A stretch of DNA of 64,000 nt from an uncultured Saprospiraceae bacterium. GTDB lineage: Bacteria; Bacteroidota; Bacteroidia; Chitinophagales; Saprospiraceae. The stretch covers positions 1 to 64,000 of the forward strand of contig CALFDU010000015.1 of NCBI GenBank assembly GCA_937950315.1, written 5' to 3'. The position numbers were made by a program, and so were the translations under genes. Under the pieces are notes generated by a model. The model was not told the origin of the DNA and made no database searches. It worked only from the letters and a program-made list of their open reading frames with translations. Shown piece after piece: positions 34,893 to 44,121 of the stretch (its first letter is position 1; the number at the start of each line of letters is the position of its first letter).

Positions 34893-37325
34893 CTAAAAAT
34901 CTATTCTATAGTAGAATAATGGCAATCGACCCAATTGAAACTCATCAACTACTGGACCTTCAGGGTGATCAGGAGCAAATGTCTTTTTCAATATATTCCT
35001 TGTATCAAAGATGTTAACGATATCAATGGCTAGTTCGTGCGTGATTTTCTTGGTATTTATTTTATAAGCAAGCTTAATGTCTTGTCGGAAGTAAGGTCTG
35101 AATTTAATGGTATTGACTGATTCATCTTCATAAACTACATCTTGTTGAAGTTGCGATTCTATAAGATCTACATTGCCATACCATCCACCGCCTACACTTG
35201 TAAGTTTTGTTCCTATATTGAAGCTTGAACCATTTTTTAAACTCCATTCTTTGGCTACCAACCCATTGAGCGCATACCGTCCGTTGAATGAGGTGTTACG
35301 CCAAGTATTGTCCAAGGTTCTATATTTTGAATCAAACAATGAAGCTGTAATTAAGAAGTAATAACCTTTGGTGAAAAACCTTTCAATCGTTAATTCTACT
35401 CCGTAATTTCTGCCATTCCCACCCGTGGTTAATTCGTCCGGGAAGAAGCGGGTAAATCCTGCTCCTGAATTGATCAAGGAGAAAGAACTTCCATCAGCCG
35501 ATACAGGCAGATCATAGAGATGTTGGTAGTATATTTCTGCTTTTAGTCTGCTCACTTTTCCAAGGAGTCTATCATAGGACCCAACGATATGCATGCTTTT
35601 TACTAGACCGATATTGTCTTTGTTGATGGCTATTGGATTTCCTGATGCATCTACTTCAGCGCCATAATAATACAAATAAGGCGATTGAATCTGTGAATGT
35701 AAGCCAAGCCCTAAACCGAACTTTTGTTGTTCGTCAACTTGATAAGATAATCCCAGTCGGGGCTCAAATGGTGAAAAACTTTTGTCGTTGATTCCAAAGT
35801 ACAAAGATGTAAAACCAGCTACCATGCTGAATTTTTCACTGAATCTAAATTTCGCTTGCGCAAATGGTTGGATTAGAGGAAGTAATTCTTGAGCGTTCCA
35901 TCTATTGCGCCACTCTCCAAAAGTGACGGTTTGAGGAATGGATAATTCAATATTAACGGTCTTGCCTCTGTCTTGATAGTCTACGTCCAATAGGTCAAAA
36001 TTGAGTCCCACTTTAAGACTGGTTCTTTTGCTTAATTTGTGAACGTAATTTAGGTATGCAGAATATTTGTTTTCAGTGAATTCATAGTCAAGTATCTCTG
36101 TTTTTTCATTGACGACAAATAGGTTGTTAACTACTGACCTATCAATGTATTCATGCTCTGCGGTTACATTGGAGTGTGAAGCAGCTATGGTCGCCTTGAA
36201 GTAACTACTGGTACTAAATGGCTGTGAATAGGTCAAGCCGATGGTTCCCATTCTACTACCAAAGAATTGGTCTCTATCGTTTGATCCAAAGATCAAAGTC
36301 TCGGTACTTGGTGCCTCCTCTTCACTGATCAAAATATCAATATCGCTTACTCCACCGATGCCAAAAAGAGCAACATTTCCTCCGTTTTTTCGAGGAAAAT
36401 TGACTCTGAAGGAAGCATCTTGATACTTAGGAATTGCATCCGTCCCTACGTCAATACCGAGTCCCGTAAATAGTTGCAAACTAGAATATCGAAAAGTGGC
36501 AAGATAGGATGCTTTAGAGTCGGAGCTTAGTGGGCCTTCCGCCATTAATTCGGTTCCTAAAAATCCAAGTTGGCCACTAAATTCATGTTTTTCATTGTTT
36601 CCATTTCTCATTTTTAAATCAAAAACTCCAGCAATTCCGTTGGCATATTCTGCAGGAAAAGCGCCAGTGAAAAAATCAGAATTTTTTAAAAATTTGTTGT
36701 TGAGAATTGTCACAGATCCACCTCCTGTTCCGGGAATGGTAAAGTGATTTGGGTTGGGAATATTGATGCCGTCAAGTCTCCATAATACTCCTGAAGGAGT
36801 ATTGCCACGAATAACGACATCGTTCCTAGAATCGTCGGCTCCTTGTACTCCTGCAAAATTGGAAGCCATTCTTGCTGGTTCACCTCGGCTACCTGCATAT
36901 CTATTGGTTTCTTGAACGGAAAACTCTCGTGCACTAACGGTTGCCATTTCGTTGGCTACATCTCCATTGCGTCTTGCGCTGATGACAACCTCTGCCATTT
37001 CGATGACAGATTCTTCCATTTCAATATTTAGAATGGTTTCTTTGCCTGCATTGATAATGAGGTCTGAAATGAATATCTCTTCGTAGCCTAGGTATAAAAA
37101 TTTGACAGACCATCTACCAAGCGGTACACCTGTTATGGTGAAGTTTCCATCTAGGTCTGTGCTGGTCCCAATTGTTCCATCATCACCCAATAGAATGTTG
37201 ACACCTATTAAGGGGAATTGAGATTCTTTATCTACAACAGATCCTCTGATGTTTTGCGTTAGTTGGGCATTGGCTGACAACGAAAAGAGCATCATCAGTA
37301 ACAGGAAGGAGGTTCTAATTTGCAT
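34893..37325 (-). CDS. TonB-dependent receptor with carboxypeptidase-regulatory-like domain
   Basis: An 810-residue protein. The signal peptide ends SANAQ (about residue 21). A CarboxypepD-reg-like domain (about 24-110, IRGSVVDKESQFPLIGVNILLG) precedes a plug (about 125-230, ARMASNFAGVQGADDSRNDVVIRGNTPSG, then LRLDGINIPNPNHF-type), then a barrel ending YYRIDF. It is shorter than SusC proteins and lacks a SusD partner, so it belongs to the siderophore/small-molecule type of TonB receptors. It starts 14 bp after the acyl-CoA ligase stop, so the two are likely co-transcribed. The ligand is unknown; a lipid or hydrocarbon-like substrate is a guess from the neighbour. Confidence 0.93.
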   Translation of the reverse strand: MQIRTSFLLLMMLFSLSANAQLTQNIRGSVVDKESQFPLIGVNILLGDDGTIGTSTDLDGNFTITGVPLGRWSVKFLYLGYEEIFISDLIINAGKETILNIEMEESVIEMAEVVISARRNGDVANEMATVSAREFSVQETNRYAGSRGEPARMASNFAGVQGADDSRNDVVIRGNTPSGVLWRLDGINIPNPNHFTIPGTGGGSVTILNNKFLKNSDFFTGAFPAEYANGIAGVFDLKMRNGNNEKHEFSGQLGFLGTELMAEGPLSSDSKASYLATFRYSSLQLFTGLGIDVGTDAIPKYQDASFRVNFPRKNGGNVALFGIGGVSDIDILISEEEAPSTETLIFGSNDRDQFFGSRMGTIGLTYSQPFSTSSYFKATIAASHSNVTAEHEYIDRSVVNNLFVVNEKTEILDYEFTENKYSAYLNYVHKLSKRTSLKVGLNFDLLDVDYQDRGKTVNIELSIPQTVTFGEWRNRWNAQELLPLIQPFAQAKFRFSEKFSMVAGFTSLYFGINDKSFSPFEPRLGLSYQVDEQQKFGLGLGLHSQIQSPYLYYYGAEVDASGNPIAINKDNIGLVKSMHIVGSYDRLLGKVSRLKAEIYYQHLYDLPVSADGSSFSLINSGAGFTRFFPDELTTGGNGRNYGVELTIERFFTKGYYFLITASLFDSKYRTLDNTWRNTSFNGRYALNGLVAKEWSLKNGSSFNIGTKLTSVGGGWYGNVDLIESQLQQDVVYEDESVNTIKFRPYFRQDIKLAYKINTKKITHELAIDIVNIFDTRNILKKTFAPDHPEGPVVDEFQLGRLPLFYYRIDF

Positions 37326-37339
37326 GTATATAAATTAAG

Positions 37340-38992
37340 TTATCTAAGATCTTTACGTAATATTTTCCCAACATTAGATTTTGGTAATTCCTTCATGAAG
37401 TCTACTACTTTTGGAACTTTGTATCCCGTCATATTTTCTCTGCAATATTCAATAATTTCTTTTTCCGTAAGGGACTTGTCTTTTTTCACAATACATACTC
37501 TGACTACTTCTCCTGATTTTTCATCTGGTTTACCGACTGCTGCTACTTCATCAACTTTAGGATGTGCGGCAATCACTTCTTCAATCTCATTAGGGAAGAC
37601 ATTGAAGCCTGAAACCAATATCATATCTTTTTTACGGTCTACGATTTTGAGATAGCCATCTTCATTGATCGTGGCAATATCTCCGGTAGCCAACCAACCG
37701 TCGAGTATGGTTTTGCCTGTTTCTTCAGGTCTCTTGTAGTATCCTTTCATAACTTGCGGCCCTTTGACAAGCAATTCACCTGCTACGCCTAAGTCAACAT
37801 CATTTCTGTCTTCATCTACAATTCTTACATCTGTTGAAGGCACAGGCATACCAATGGTGCCAATCCGTGCGGAACCATCAATTGGGTTTACTGAAACAAC
37901 AGGAGAAGCTTCGGTCATACCATATCCTTCTGTCAGTGTTACTCCAGTTACTTTTTTCCATTCTTCGGCCACAGGAACTTGGACAGCCATTCCTCCTCCA
38001 ACAGTAACTTTTAGTTTGGAGAAGTCCAATGCTCTGAAAGAATCGTTGTTTAGTAGTGCATTGAATAGAGTATTGATACCGGTCATGATGGTGATATCGT
38101 TTTTATCAAATTCTTTTACGACAGATTTTAAGTCTCTTGGATTGGTCACAAGTACAGTCATACATCCTAGTGCCATCAATGCCAAGGAATTCAGAGAGAA
38201 GGCAAAGATGTGGTACATCGGTAACGGAGAAAGTGCAATTTCTTGTTCGTTTTTCAGTGAACCTTGCATCCAATGTTTCATCTGTAACATATTGGCAATT
38301 AGGTTTCTGTTGGTTAGCATGGCTCCTTTTGAAACGCCAGTGGTTCCTCCTGTATATTGGTGGAGAATTACATCGTTTTCATTAGATTTGAAAGTAGGTA
38401 TTTGGAATTTTTTACCTTCTTTTAATGCTGTTTTGAAATTTACGGTATTCATCAAATTGAATTTAGGAACACCTCTTTTCACTGTTTTTATAACGAAGTT
38501 TATAAGGCCACCTTTTACAGAGCCTAGTAATTCTCCCACTGTAGTGGTGATGATAACATTGATATCAACTTTGTCGATGATTTTTTCAAGATTGTGTGCA
38601 AAGTTCTCTGCGATAACAATGGCATCTACTTCACTATCTTTAAACTGGTGTTCCATTTCTCTTGGAGTATAAAGAGGATTGGTATTTACTACTACCAAGC
38701 CAGCCTTAAGTGCGCCAAAAAGTGCTATAGGATATTGAAGTAGGTTGGGCATCATCAAAGCGATTTTGTCTCCAGGTTTTAGGCCACGCGAGGCCAAATA
38801 GCCTCCAAATTGGGTGCTGAGCTTGTCCAACTCACCATATTTTAGCTTTTTGCCAAAATTTTCATAAGCATCCAATTTTTTATACTTCTCAAAACACTCC
38901 TCTGCAAACTCCAAAAGGGTAGTGTATTCGGACGTATTGATGTTTGCAGGTACCCCAACAGGGTAATTCGATAACCATGGTCTTTTTTCCAT
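37340..38992 (-). CDS. fadD: Long-chain fatty acid-CoA ligase
   Basis: A 550-residue member of the ANL adenylating superfamily. The P-loop-like motif is YTGGTTGVSKGA (about 213-224). A5 is GYGMTEASPV (about 357-366). The A8 hinge region reads GDIATINEDGYLKIVDRKKDMILVSG, and the C-terminal catalytic Lys is in SNVGKILRKDLR. It activates long-chain fatty acids to acyl-CoA for beta-oxidation or lipid synthesis. The protein has no signal and acts at the inner face of the membrane. It is the first gene of a likely unit with the TonB receptor and the cytochrome-like lipoprotein. Confidence 0.94.
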   Translation of the reverse strand: MEKRPWLSNYPVGVPANINTSEYTTLLEFAEECFEKYKKLDAYENFGKKLKYGELDKLSTQFGGYLASRGLKPGDKIALMMPNLLQYPIALFGALKAGLVVVNTNPLYTPREMEHQFKDSEVDAIVIAENFAHNLEKIIDKVDINVIITTTVGELLGSVKGGLINFVIKTVKRGVPKFNLMNTVNFKTALKEGKKFQIPTFKSNENDVILHQYTGGTTGVSKGAMLTNRNLIANMLQMKHWMQGSLKNEQEIALSPLPMYHIFAFSLNSLALMALGCMTVLVTNPRDLKSVVKEFDKNDITIMTGINTLFNALLNNDSFRALDFSKLKVTVGGGMAVQVPVAEEWKKVTGVTLTEGYGMTEASPVVSVNPIDGSARIGTIGMPVPSTDVRIVDEDRNDVDLGVAGELLVKGPQVMKGYYKRPEETGKTILDGWLATGDIATINEDGYLKIVDRKKDMILVSGFNVFPNEIEEVIAAHPKVDEVAAVGKPDEKSGEVVRVCIVKKDKSLTEKEIIEYCRENMTGYKVPKVVDFMKELPKSNVGKILRKDLR

Positions 38993-39146
38993 TTCTTGCT
39001 TTTTCTATTGATTAGGCTTAAACAATAATAGATAATTTTAAAAATCTATTGAAATGCAGAATAGAAATAAGTTATTTCTATATCCACCGATTATAATTAA
39101 CTCGTTGATTATTAGGCCATAAGCAGCATTATTCCAAAAGTTTGTT

Positions 39147-39154
39147 TAATTTCG
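39147..39154 (+). promoter_or_regulatory. Possible -7 element of the rpsA promoter
   Basis: TAATTTCG at 39147-39154 differs from TAnnTTTG at one position and sits about 60 bp before the rpsA ATG, in a GTTTAATTTCGC context common before Bacteroidota translation genes. I see no good -33 box at the expected distance. Confidence 0.3.
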
Positions 39155-39215
39155 CGCTCTATTAATTAACCTCTCATGATAACACATATATCATGATACA
39201 AACCTGATTCTAATT

Positions 39216-41564
39216 ATGTCAGATGACAAGAATCCTGTAGAAGACGGCAAAACACCTGAAGCCGCAGTTGAAGCTACACCAGCAACAACTACAGAAACAG
39301 TTAAAGAAACGGTTGCAGAAGCAGCAAAAGAAACAAAAGTAGTCGACCCAAAAGATAGATGGGATGATGAAACATCAAGAGGCGCTCACGATGATTTCGA
39401 TTGGTCAATTTCCAATAGAAACACGGTTCATTACACAGAAGATGAAAGAGAAGCGCAATTAAAAAGTTACGATGAAACTTTCGGTAGTCTTGTAGAATAT
39501 GAGATAGTGAAAGGAAAAGTTACTGCCATCAATGGTGGTGATGTAATTTTGGACATCAATTATAAGGCGGATGGATTGGTGCCTCTCTCAGAATTTAGAG
39601 GGATGGACAACGATCTTAAAGTTGGAGACATGGTTGATGTTTATGTTGAAAGCAAAGAAGATGAAAAAGGTCACTTGGTTCTTTCAAGAAGAAAAGCAAA
39701 ACTGCTTAGAGCTTGGGAGTTGTTGGTAGATTCCTACGAGAATGGAACCATCATCAAAGGACTTATTATTTCAAAAACCAAAGGTGGACTTATTGTGGAC
39801 GCTGGAGGTCTTGAAACATTCTTACCAGGATCTCAAATTGATATTAAGCCTATTACTGATTACGATTCTTACGTTGGTAAAACGATGGAATTCAAGGTTG
39901 TTAAGATCAACGAGAAAATTAAGAATGCAGTTGTATCTCACAAAGCACTTATTGAAAGTGACCTTGCTGAGCAAAGAGAAGCAATCATCCACGGTCTTGA
40001 GAAAGGTCAAGTATTGGAGGGTGTTGTTAAGAACATCACTGACTTCGGTGCATTTATGGACCTTGGAGGAGTTGATGGACTTCTTTATATCACTGATATT
40101 TCATGGGGTAGAATCAACCACCCAGATGAGGTATTGGAAATGAACCAGAAACTTAATGTTGTTGTATTGGATTTTGATGAGGACAAGAAAAGAATCTCAT
40201 TGGGTCTTAAGCAATTGCAACCACATCCATGGGATGTATTACCAGCAGATGTAAATATTGGATCTGTAGTTAAAGGTAAGATTGTAAACATTGAGGATTA
40301 CGGAGCATTCTTAGAAATCATTCCAGGAGTAGAAGGATTGATTCACGTTTCAGAAGTATCATGGAGTTCACAACCAGTGAATGCTAGGGAATACTTTACA
40401 TTGAATCAAGAATTTGAATCTAAGGTTGTAACGATAGATAGAGACGAAAGAAAAATGTCTTTAAGTATCAAGCAACTTAGTAAAGATCCTTGGGAAGATA
40501 TCGCATCTAAATTCCCAATTGGAACCAAGCACACAGGAGAGGTTAAAAACCTTACTCCATATGGTGTATTTGTAGAGCTTGATTCAGGTATCGGAGGAAT
40601 GGTTCACATTTCAGACTTGAGTTGGATTAAGAGATTCTCTCATCCATCAGAATTTACGAAGGTAGGAGCGAAGATTGATGTTCAAATTCTTGAAGTTGAT
40701 ATGAACAGCAGAAAGCTTTCATTAGGACATAAGCAATTGGAAGAGAATCCTTGGGATACATTCGAAAAAGTATTCCCAGTTGGATCTTACCACGAAGCAA
40801 CAATTCTTAAAAAAGACGATAGAGGAGCAATTGTTCAAATGCCATACGGACTTGAAGCATTTGCGCCAGCAAAACACTTGAAGAAGGAAGATAACAGCAT
40901 GGCTAAAGTTGAAGAAACTTTAACAATGAAAGTTATTGAATTCAATAGAGACGATAAGAGAATCATTGTTTCGCACTTGAGATATCTTGATGATATCAGA
41001 AGAGAAGCGGAAGGTGAAGTAAGAGAAGAAAGACAAAAAGAAGAGAAGGAAACTAGAAAAGCAATCAGCAAAACAAAGTCTAAAGTTGAAATGACGACTT
41101 TGGGAGAGTTGGAAGCATTTTCTCAATTGAAAGCTCAATTGTCAGGAGAAGAGCCAGCAAAAGAAGAAGCACCAGCTCCAGCAAAAGAAGAAGCACCAGC
41201 TCCAGCAGCAGAAGTAGCTCCAGAAGCACCAGCGGCGGAAGAAGCGGCACCTGTAGCAGAAGCAGCTCCGGAGGCACCAGCAGTAGAGGAAGCAGCACCA
41301 GCGGCAGAAGCAAGTGCAGATGACTTGAAGAAAATTGAGGGTGTTGGGCCAAAAATTGCTGAAATATTGGCAAATGGAGGTTTAGAAACTTTTGCTAAAG
41401 TAGCGGCTTCAGATGCAGATGCAATCAAAGCACTTTTGGAAGCAGCTGGTAGCAGATACAGAATGCACGATCCGACTACATGGCCAAAACAAGCAGGTCT
41501 TGCAGCAGAAGGAAAGTGGGACGAGTTGAAAAAATGGCAAGATGAATTGGATGGTGGAAAGTAA
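39216..41564 (+). CDS. rpsA: 30S ribosomal protein S1 with C-terminal helix-hairpin-helix extension
   Basis: 782 residues. An acidic N-terminal tail (1-90) is followed by six S1/OB repeats at about 95-163, 177-245, 262-335, 350-420, 437-507 and 522-595; repeats 3-5 carry the canonical GAFxxL..GxxGLxHxS pattern. S1 tethers mRNA to the 30S subunit. After a charged helix (595-645), an Ala/Pro/Glu-rich linker (645-700) leads to an added domain (701-782): DDLKKIEGVGPKIAEILANGG is a helix-hairpin-helix, followed by a W-containing tail with WPKQAGLAAEGKWDEL. E. coli S1 (557 residues) ends after the sixth repeat. The gene is monocistronic with a strong terminator. Confidence 0.95.
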   Translation: MSDDKNPVEDGKTPEAAVEATPATTTETVKETVAEAAKETKVVDPKDRWDDETSRGAHDDFDWSISNRNTVHYTEDEREAQLKSYDETFGSLVEYEIVKGKVTAINGGDVILDINYKADGLVPLSEFRGMDNDLKVGDMVDVYVESKEDEKGHLVLSRRKAKLLRAWELLVDSYENGTIIKGLIISKTKGGLIVDAGGLETFLPGSQIDIKPITDYDSYVGKTMEFKVVKINEKIKNAVVSHKALIESDLAEQREAIIHGLEKGQVLEGVVKNITDFGAFMDLGGVDGLLYITDISWGRINHPDEVLEMNQKLNVVVLDFDEDKKRISLGLKQLQPHPWDVLPADVNIGSVVKGKIVNIEDYGAFLEIIPGVEGLIHVSEVSWSSQPVNAREYFTLNQEFESKVVTIDRDERKMSLSIKQLSKDPWEDIASKFPIGTKHTGEVKNLTPYGVFVELDSGIGGMVHISDLSWIKRFSHPSEFTKVGAKIDVQILEVDMNSRKLSLGHKQLEENPWDTFEKVFPVGSYHEATILKKDDRGAIVQMPYGLEAFAPAKHLKKEDNSMAKVEETLTMKVIEFNRDDKRIIVSHLRYLDDIRREAEGEVREERQKEEKETRKAISKTKSKVEMTTLGELEAFSQLKAQLSGEEPAKEEAPAPAKEEAPAPAAEVAPEAPAAEEAAPVAEAAPEAPAVEEAAPAAEASADDLKKIEGVGPKIAEILANGGLETFAKVAASDADAIKALLEAAGSRYRMHDPTTWPKQAGLAAEGKWDELKKWQDELDGGK

Positions 41565-41588
41565 TCGCCTCTAATTATCGAAAATACA

Positions 41589-41623
41589 AGAGGGTAGTCC
41601 TAAAAAGACTACCCTCTTTTTTT
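41589..41623 (+). terminator. Rho-independent terminator of rpsA
   Basis: AGAGGGTAGTC (41589-41599) pairs perfectly with 41607-41617 across a 7-nt loop, followed by seven T. It lies 25 bp after the rpsA stop. Confidence 0.95.
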
Positions 41624-41663
41624 ATGTCATAGATTCAAAGTTGTTTATGGTGCTCATCTTTAT

Positions 41664-41680
41664 TTTGAACAATGTTCAAA
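41664..41680 (+). promoter_or_regulatory. 17-bp perfect palindrome upstream of crtI, probable operator
   Basis: TTTGAACAATGTTCAAA is a perfect inverted repeat of 8 bp around one central base, 34 bp before the crtI ATG. Its TTTG end could double as a -33 element. The size suits a dimeric repressor of MerR (CarA/LitR-like) or TetR type. No regulator gene of either type is in the window. Confidence 0.6.
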
Positions 41681-41714
41681 TAGAGTTGTTAATAATTTTT
41701 ACATTCAAGGAGAA

Positions 41715-43235
41715 ATGAGCGATTCTATAAGTATTATTGGTTCTGGCTATTCGAGCATGGTTGCTGCCTGTTGTCTTGCAGACAAGGGTTATGAGGTAAC
41801 TGTATTTGAGAAAAATGAGATGCCAGGAGGAAGAGCTAGTCAATTTTCTGAAGGTGGTTTTACCTTTGATATGGGACCTTCTTGGTATTGGATGCCAGAA
41901 GTATTTGAAAACTTTTTCAATAGATTTGGCAAGTCTGCATCTGACTATTACGAGTTGGTCCAACTCGATCCAGGCTATCAAGTGTACTTCAAAGGCAATG
42001 ATGATAGTATATCTATACCAGCAGACAAAAATGCTTTGTTCGAATTGTTTGAGTCCATTGAGGAAGGAGCGGCGGACAAGCTGAAGAAATTTCTGGAAGA
42101 AGCAGAATATAAATATAGGGTAGGGATTGATGAATATGTCTGGAAGCCAGGCAAGTCCATCTTGGAATTTGCTGATATGAAGGTGCTGAAAAGTTTTACC
42201 AAACTGCAGATGCTTTCTTCTGTTTCCAAGAGTGTACAATCACTCTTTAAAGATGAAAGACTCAGACAGATTTTAGAATTTCCTGTATTGTTTTTAGGGT
42301 CAATGCCCAACAGGATTCCTGCGCTTTATACATTGATGAATCATGCTGATCTTAGTTTGGGAACATGGTATCCAAAAGGAGGAATGTATAAAGTGTCGGA
42401 AGCATTTTACAAACTGGCAGTTTCTCTAGGTGTAAAGTTTAAGTTCAATTGTGAAATAAAAGAAGTAGCCATTGAGAATCGCAAAATTGTTTCGGTAAAA
42501 TCTGATCACGAAGAGTACAAGACTTCATTCGTTATTGCTGGTGCAGATTATCACCATTTTGATAAAAATGTATTGCCTAAACAATATTCTAATTACTCGG
42601 ATTCTTATTGGGATAGCAGAGAGATGGCACCTTCTTCATTGTTGTATTTTTTGGGATTTGATAAAAAGATTATTGGTCTAGAGCATCATAATTTGTTTTT
42701 CGATACTGACTTTGATCAACATGCAAAGGAGATATATGAATCTCCACAATGGCCAAGTGATCCATTGTTCTATATCTGTGCCCCAACAAAGACAGATAAA
42801 GATATAGCTCCTGAAGGATATGAAAACGTATTTGCATTGATACCTCTCGCACCGGGTATAAAGGAAGACAAAGAATTGCACAAGAGTTATTTATCTCAAA
42901 TTATAAAACGAATAGAATTAAAAACAGGAGATAGTATTAAAGATCATTTGATCTATCAAAAGAGCTTTAGTATTTCTGATTTTAAATCGAGATACAATGC
43001 CTTCAAAGGAAATGCTTATGGTTTGGCAAATACTTTGAAGCAAACAGCTATATTGAAACCAAAGTATTACAATAAGAAATTGGATAACTTATTTTATACT
43101 GGACAGTTGACCGTGCCAGGACCTGGTATGCCACCAGCCATAATTTCTGGGCAATTGGTTGCTGACGAATTTATAAAACAAAATAAATCAAATAATAATG
43201 GACGCGCTTTACGCAAAGACCTCCAACGAGTGTAG
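41715..43235 (+). CDS. crtI: Phytoene desaturase
   Basis: A 506-residue FAD-dependent desaturase that introduces double bonds into phytoene to give lycopene. The N-terminal dinucleotide-binding fold reads IIGSGYSSMVAACCLADKGYEVTVFEKNEMPGGRAS. FDMGPSWYWMP follows, a CrtI hallmark. The C-terminal FAD motif is LDNLFYTGQLTVPGPGMPPAIISG. The start is the ATG at 41715, preceded by CAAGGAG, a rare Shine-Dalgarno-like site for this genome. It overlaps crtB by 38 bp. A perfect palindrome lies in its promoter region. Confidence 0.96.
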   Translation: MSDSISIIGSGYSSMVAACCLADKGYEVTVFEKNEMPGGRASQFSEGGFTFDMGPSWYWMPEVFENFFNRFGKSASDYYELVQLDPGYQVYFKGNDDSISIPADKNALFELFESIEEGAADKLKKFLEEAEYKYRVGIDEYVWKPGKSILEFADMKVLKSFTKLQMLSSVSKSVQSLFKDERLRQILEFPVLFLGSMPNRIPALYTLMNHADLSLGTWYPKGGMYKVSEAFYKLAVSLGVKFKFNCEIKEVAIENRKIVSVKSDHEEYKTSFVIAGADYHHFDKNVLPKQYSNYSDSYWDSREMAPSSLLYFLGFDKKIIGLEHHNLFFDTDFDQHAKEIYESPQWPSDPLFYICAPTKTDKDIAPEGYENVFALIPLAPGIKEDKELHKSYLSQIIKRIELKTGDSIKDHLIYQKSFSISDFKSRYNAFKGNAYGLANTLKQTAILKPKYYNKKLDNLFYTGQLTVPGPGMPPAIISGQLVADEFIKQNKSNNNGRALRKDLQRV

Positions 43236-44034
43236 TAGGCTGATCACCAAAAGATACAGCACTTCCTTCTCTATGGGAATTAGGTTGTTCAATAAGAGAT
43301 TTAGAATGCCAATTTATGGTATTTATGGCTTTGTTCGGTTTGCGGATGAGATTGTGGATACGTTTCATGAGAAAGACAAGAAGTATCTCTTGGACAAATT
43401 TAGAAAAGATACATTTGAGGCCATCGAACAAGGCATCAGTTTGAATCCTGTTTTGCAATCGTTTCAGGAAGTGGTGAATGAATATAATATTGATCACGAA
43501 TTGATCGATGCATTTCTCGAAAGTATGGCCATGGATCTTGAGAAAGTTGAATACATACGGTCAAATTATGATAAGTATATTTACGGAAGTGCAGAGGTGG
43601 TTGGATTGATGTGCCTAAAGGTTTTCTGTAATAATGATGAAGAGAGTTACGATAGATTAAAGGATGATGCTCGAGCATTAGGTTCAGCATTTCAAAAAAT
43701 AAATTTCTTGCGTGATATTAAATCTGATTATCATGAAAGAGGACGTGTTTATTTTCCTAATGTAGATTATGATCATTTCACAGAAGATCAAAAGTCAATT
43801 ATTGAGAAAGACATTCAAGCAGATTTTGATGCAGGTCTGCGCGGTATTCGCAATTTGCCGAAAGGATCAAAGTTTGGTGTTTACCTGGCTTACATCTATT
43901 ATGTAAATCTATTCAATAAAATATCTAGTGTGCCCATTGAGCAAGTGAAGGAACATCGAATCCGTGTTCGTAACAGGAAAAAAGTTTATTTGCTCGCCAA
44001 GTCTGCGGTTAAGTTACGGTTGAATCTTATTTAA
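43198..44034 (+). CDS. crtB: Phytoene synthase
   Basis: 278 residues, a trans-isoprenyl diphosphate synthase (head-to-head) condensing two GGPP to phytoene. The N-terminus has SRLITKRYSTSFSMG. The first Asp-rich motif is in FVRFADEIVDTFHE, and the second in ALGSAFQKINFLRDIKSDYHERGRVYFP. YGSAEVVGLMCLKVF lies between them. The start overlaps the crtI end by 38 bp, implying translational coupling. crtI and crtB together produce lycopene, which the convergent crtY product can cyclise. Confidence 0.96.
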   Translation: MDALYAKTSNECSRLITKRYSTSFSMGIRLFNKRFRMPIYGIYGFVRFADEIVDTFHEKDKKYLLDKFRKDTFEAIEQGISLNPVLQSFQEVVNEYNIDHELIDAFLESMAMDLEKVEYIRSNYDKYIYGSAEVVGLMCLKVFCNNDEESYDRLKDDARALGSAFQKINFLRDIKSDYHERGRVYFPNVDYDHFTEDQKSIIEKDIQADFDAGLRGIRNLPKGSKFGVYLAYIYYVNLFNKISSVPIEQVKEHRIRVRNRKKVYLLAKSAVKLRLNLI

Positions 44035-44121
44035 AATAGGTGTGATCTACTTTCTAAGTTTTTTATTACATTTATTAATCTGAATAAGATACTTAGATTT
44101 TCATTTAGTCAATATATTTTA

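Noticed and set aside
41080-41428. Minus-strand Leu- or Ala/Ser-rich reading frames inside rpsA
   Set aside because: They are reversed readings of the Ala/Pro/Glu-rich linker, with no start context or coding character.
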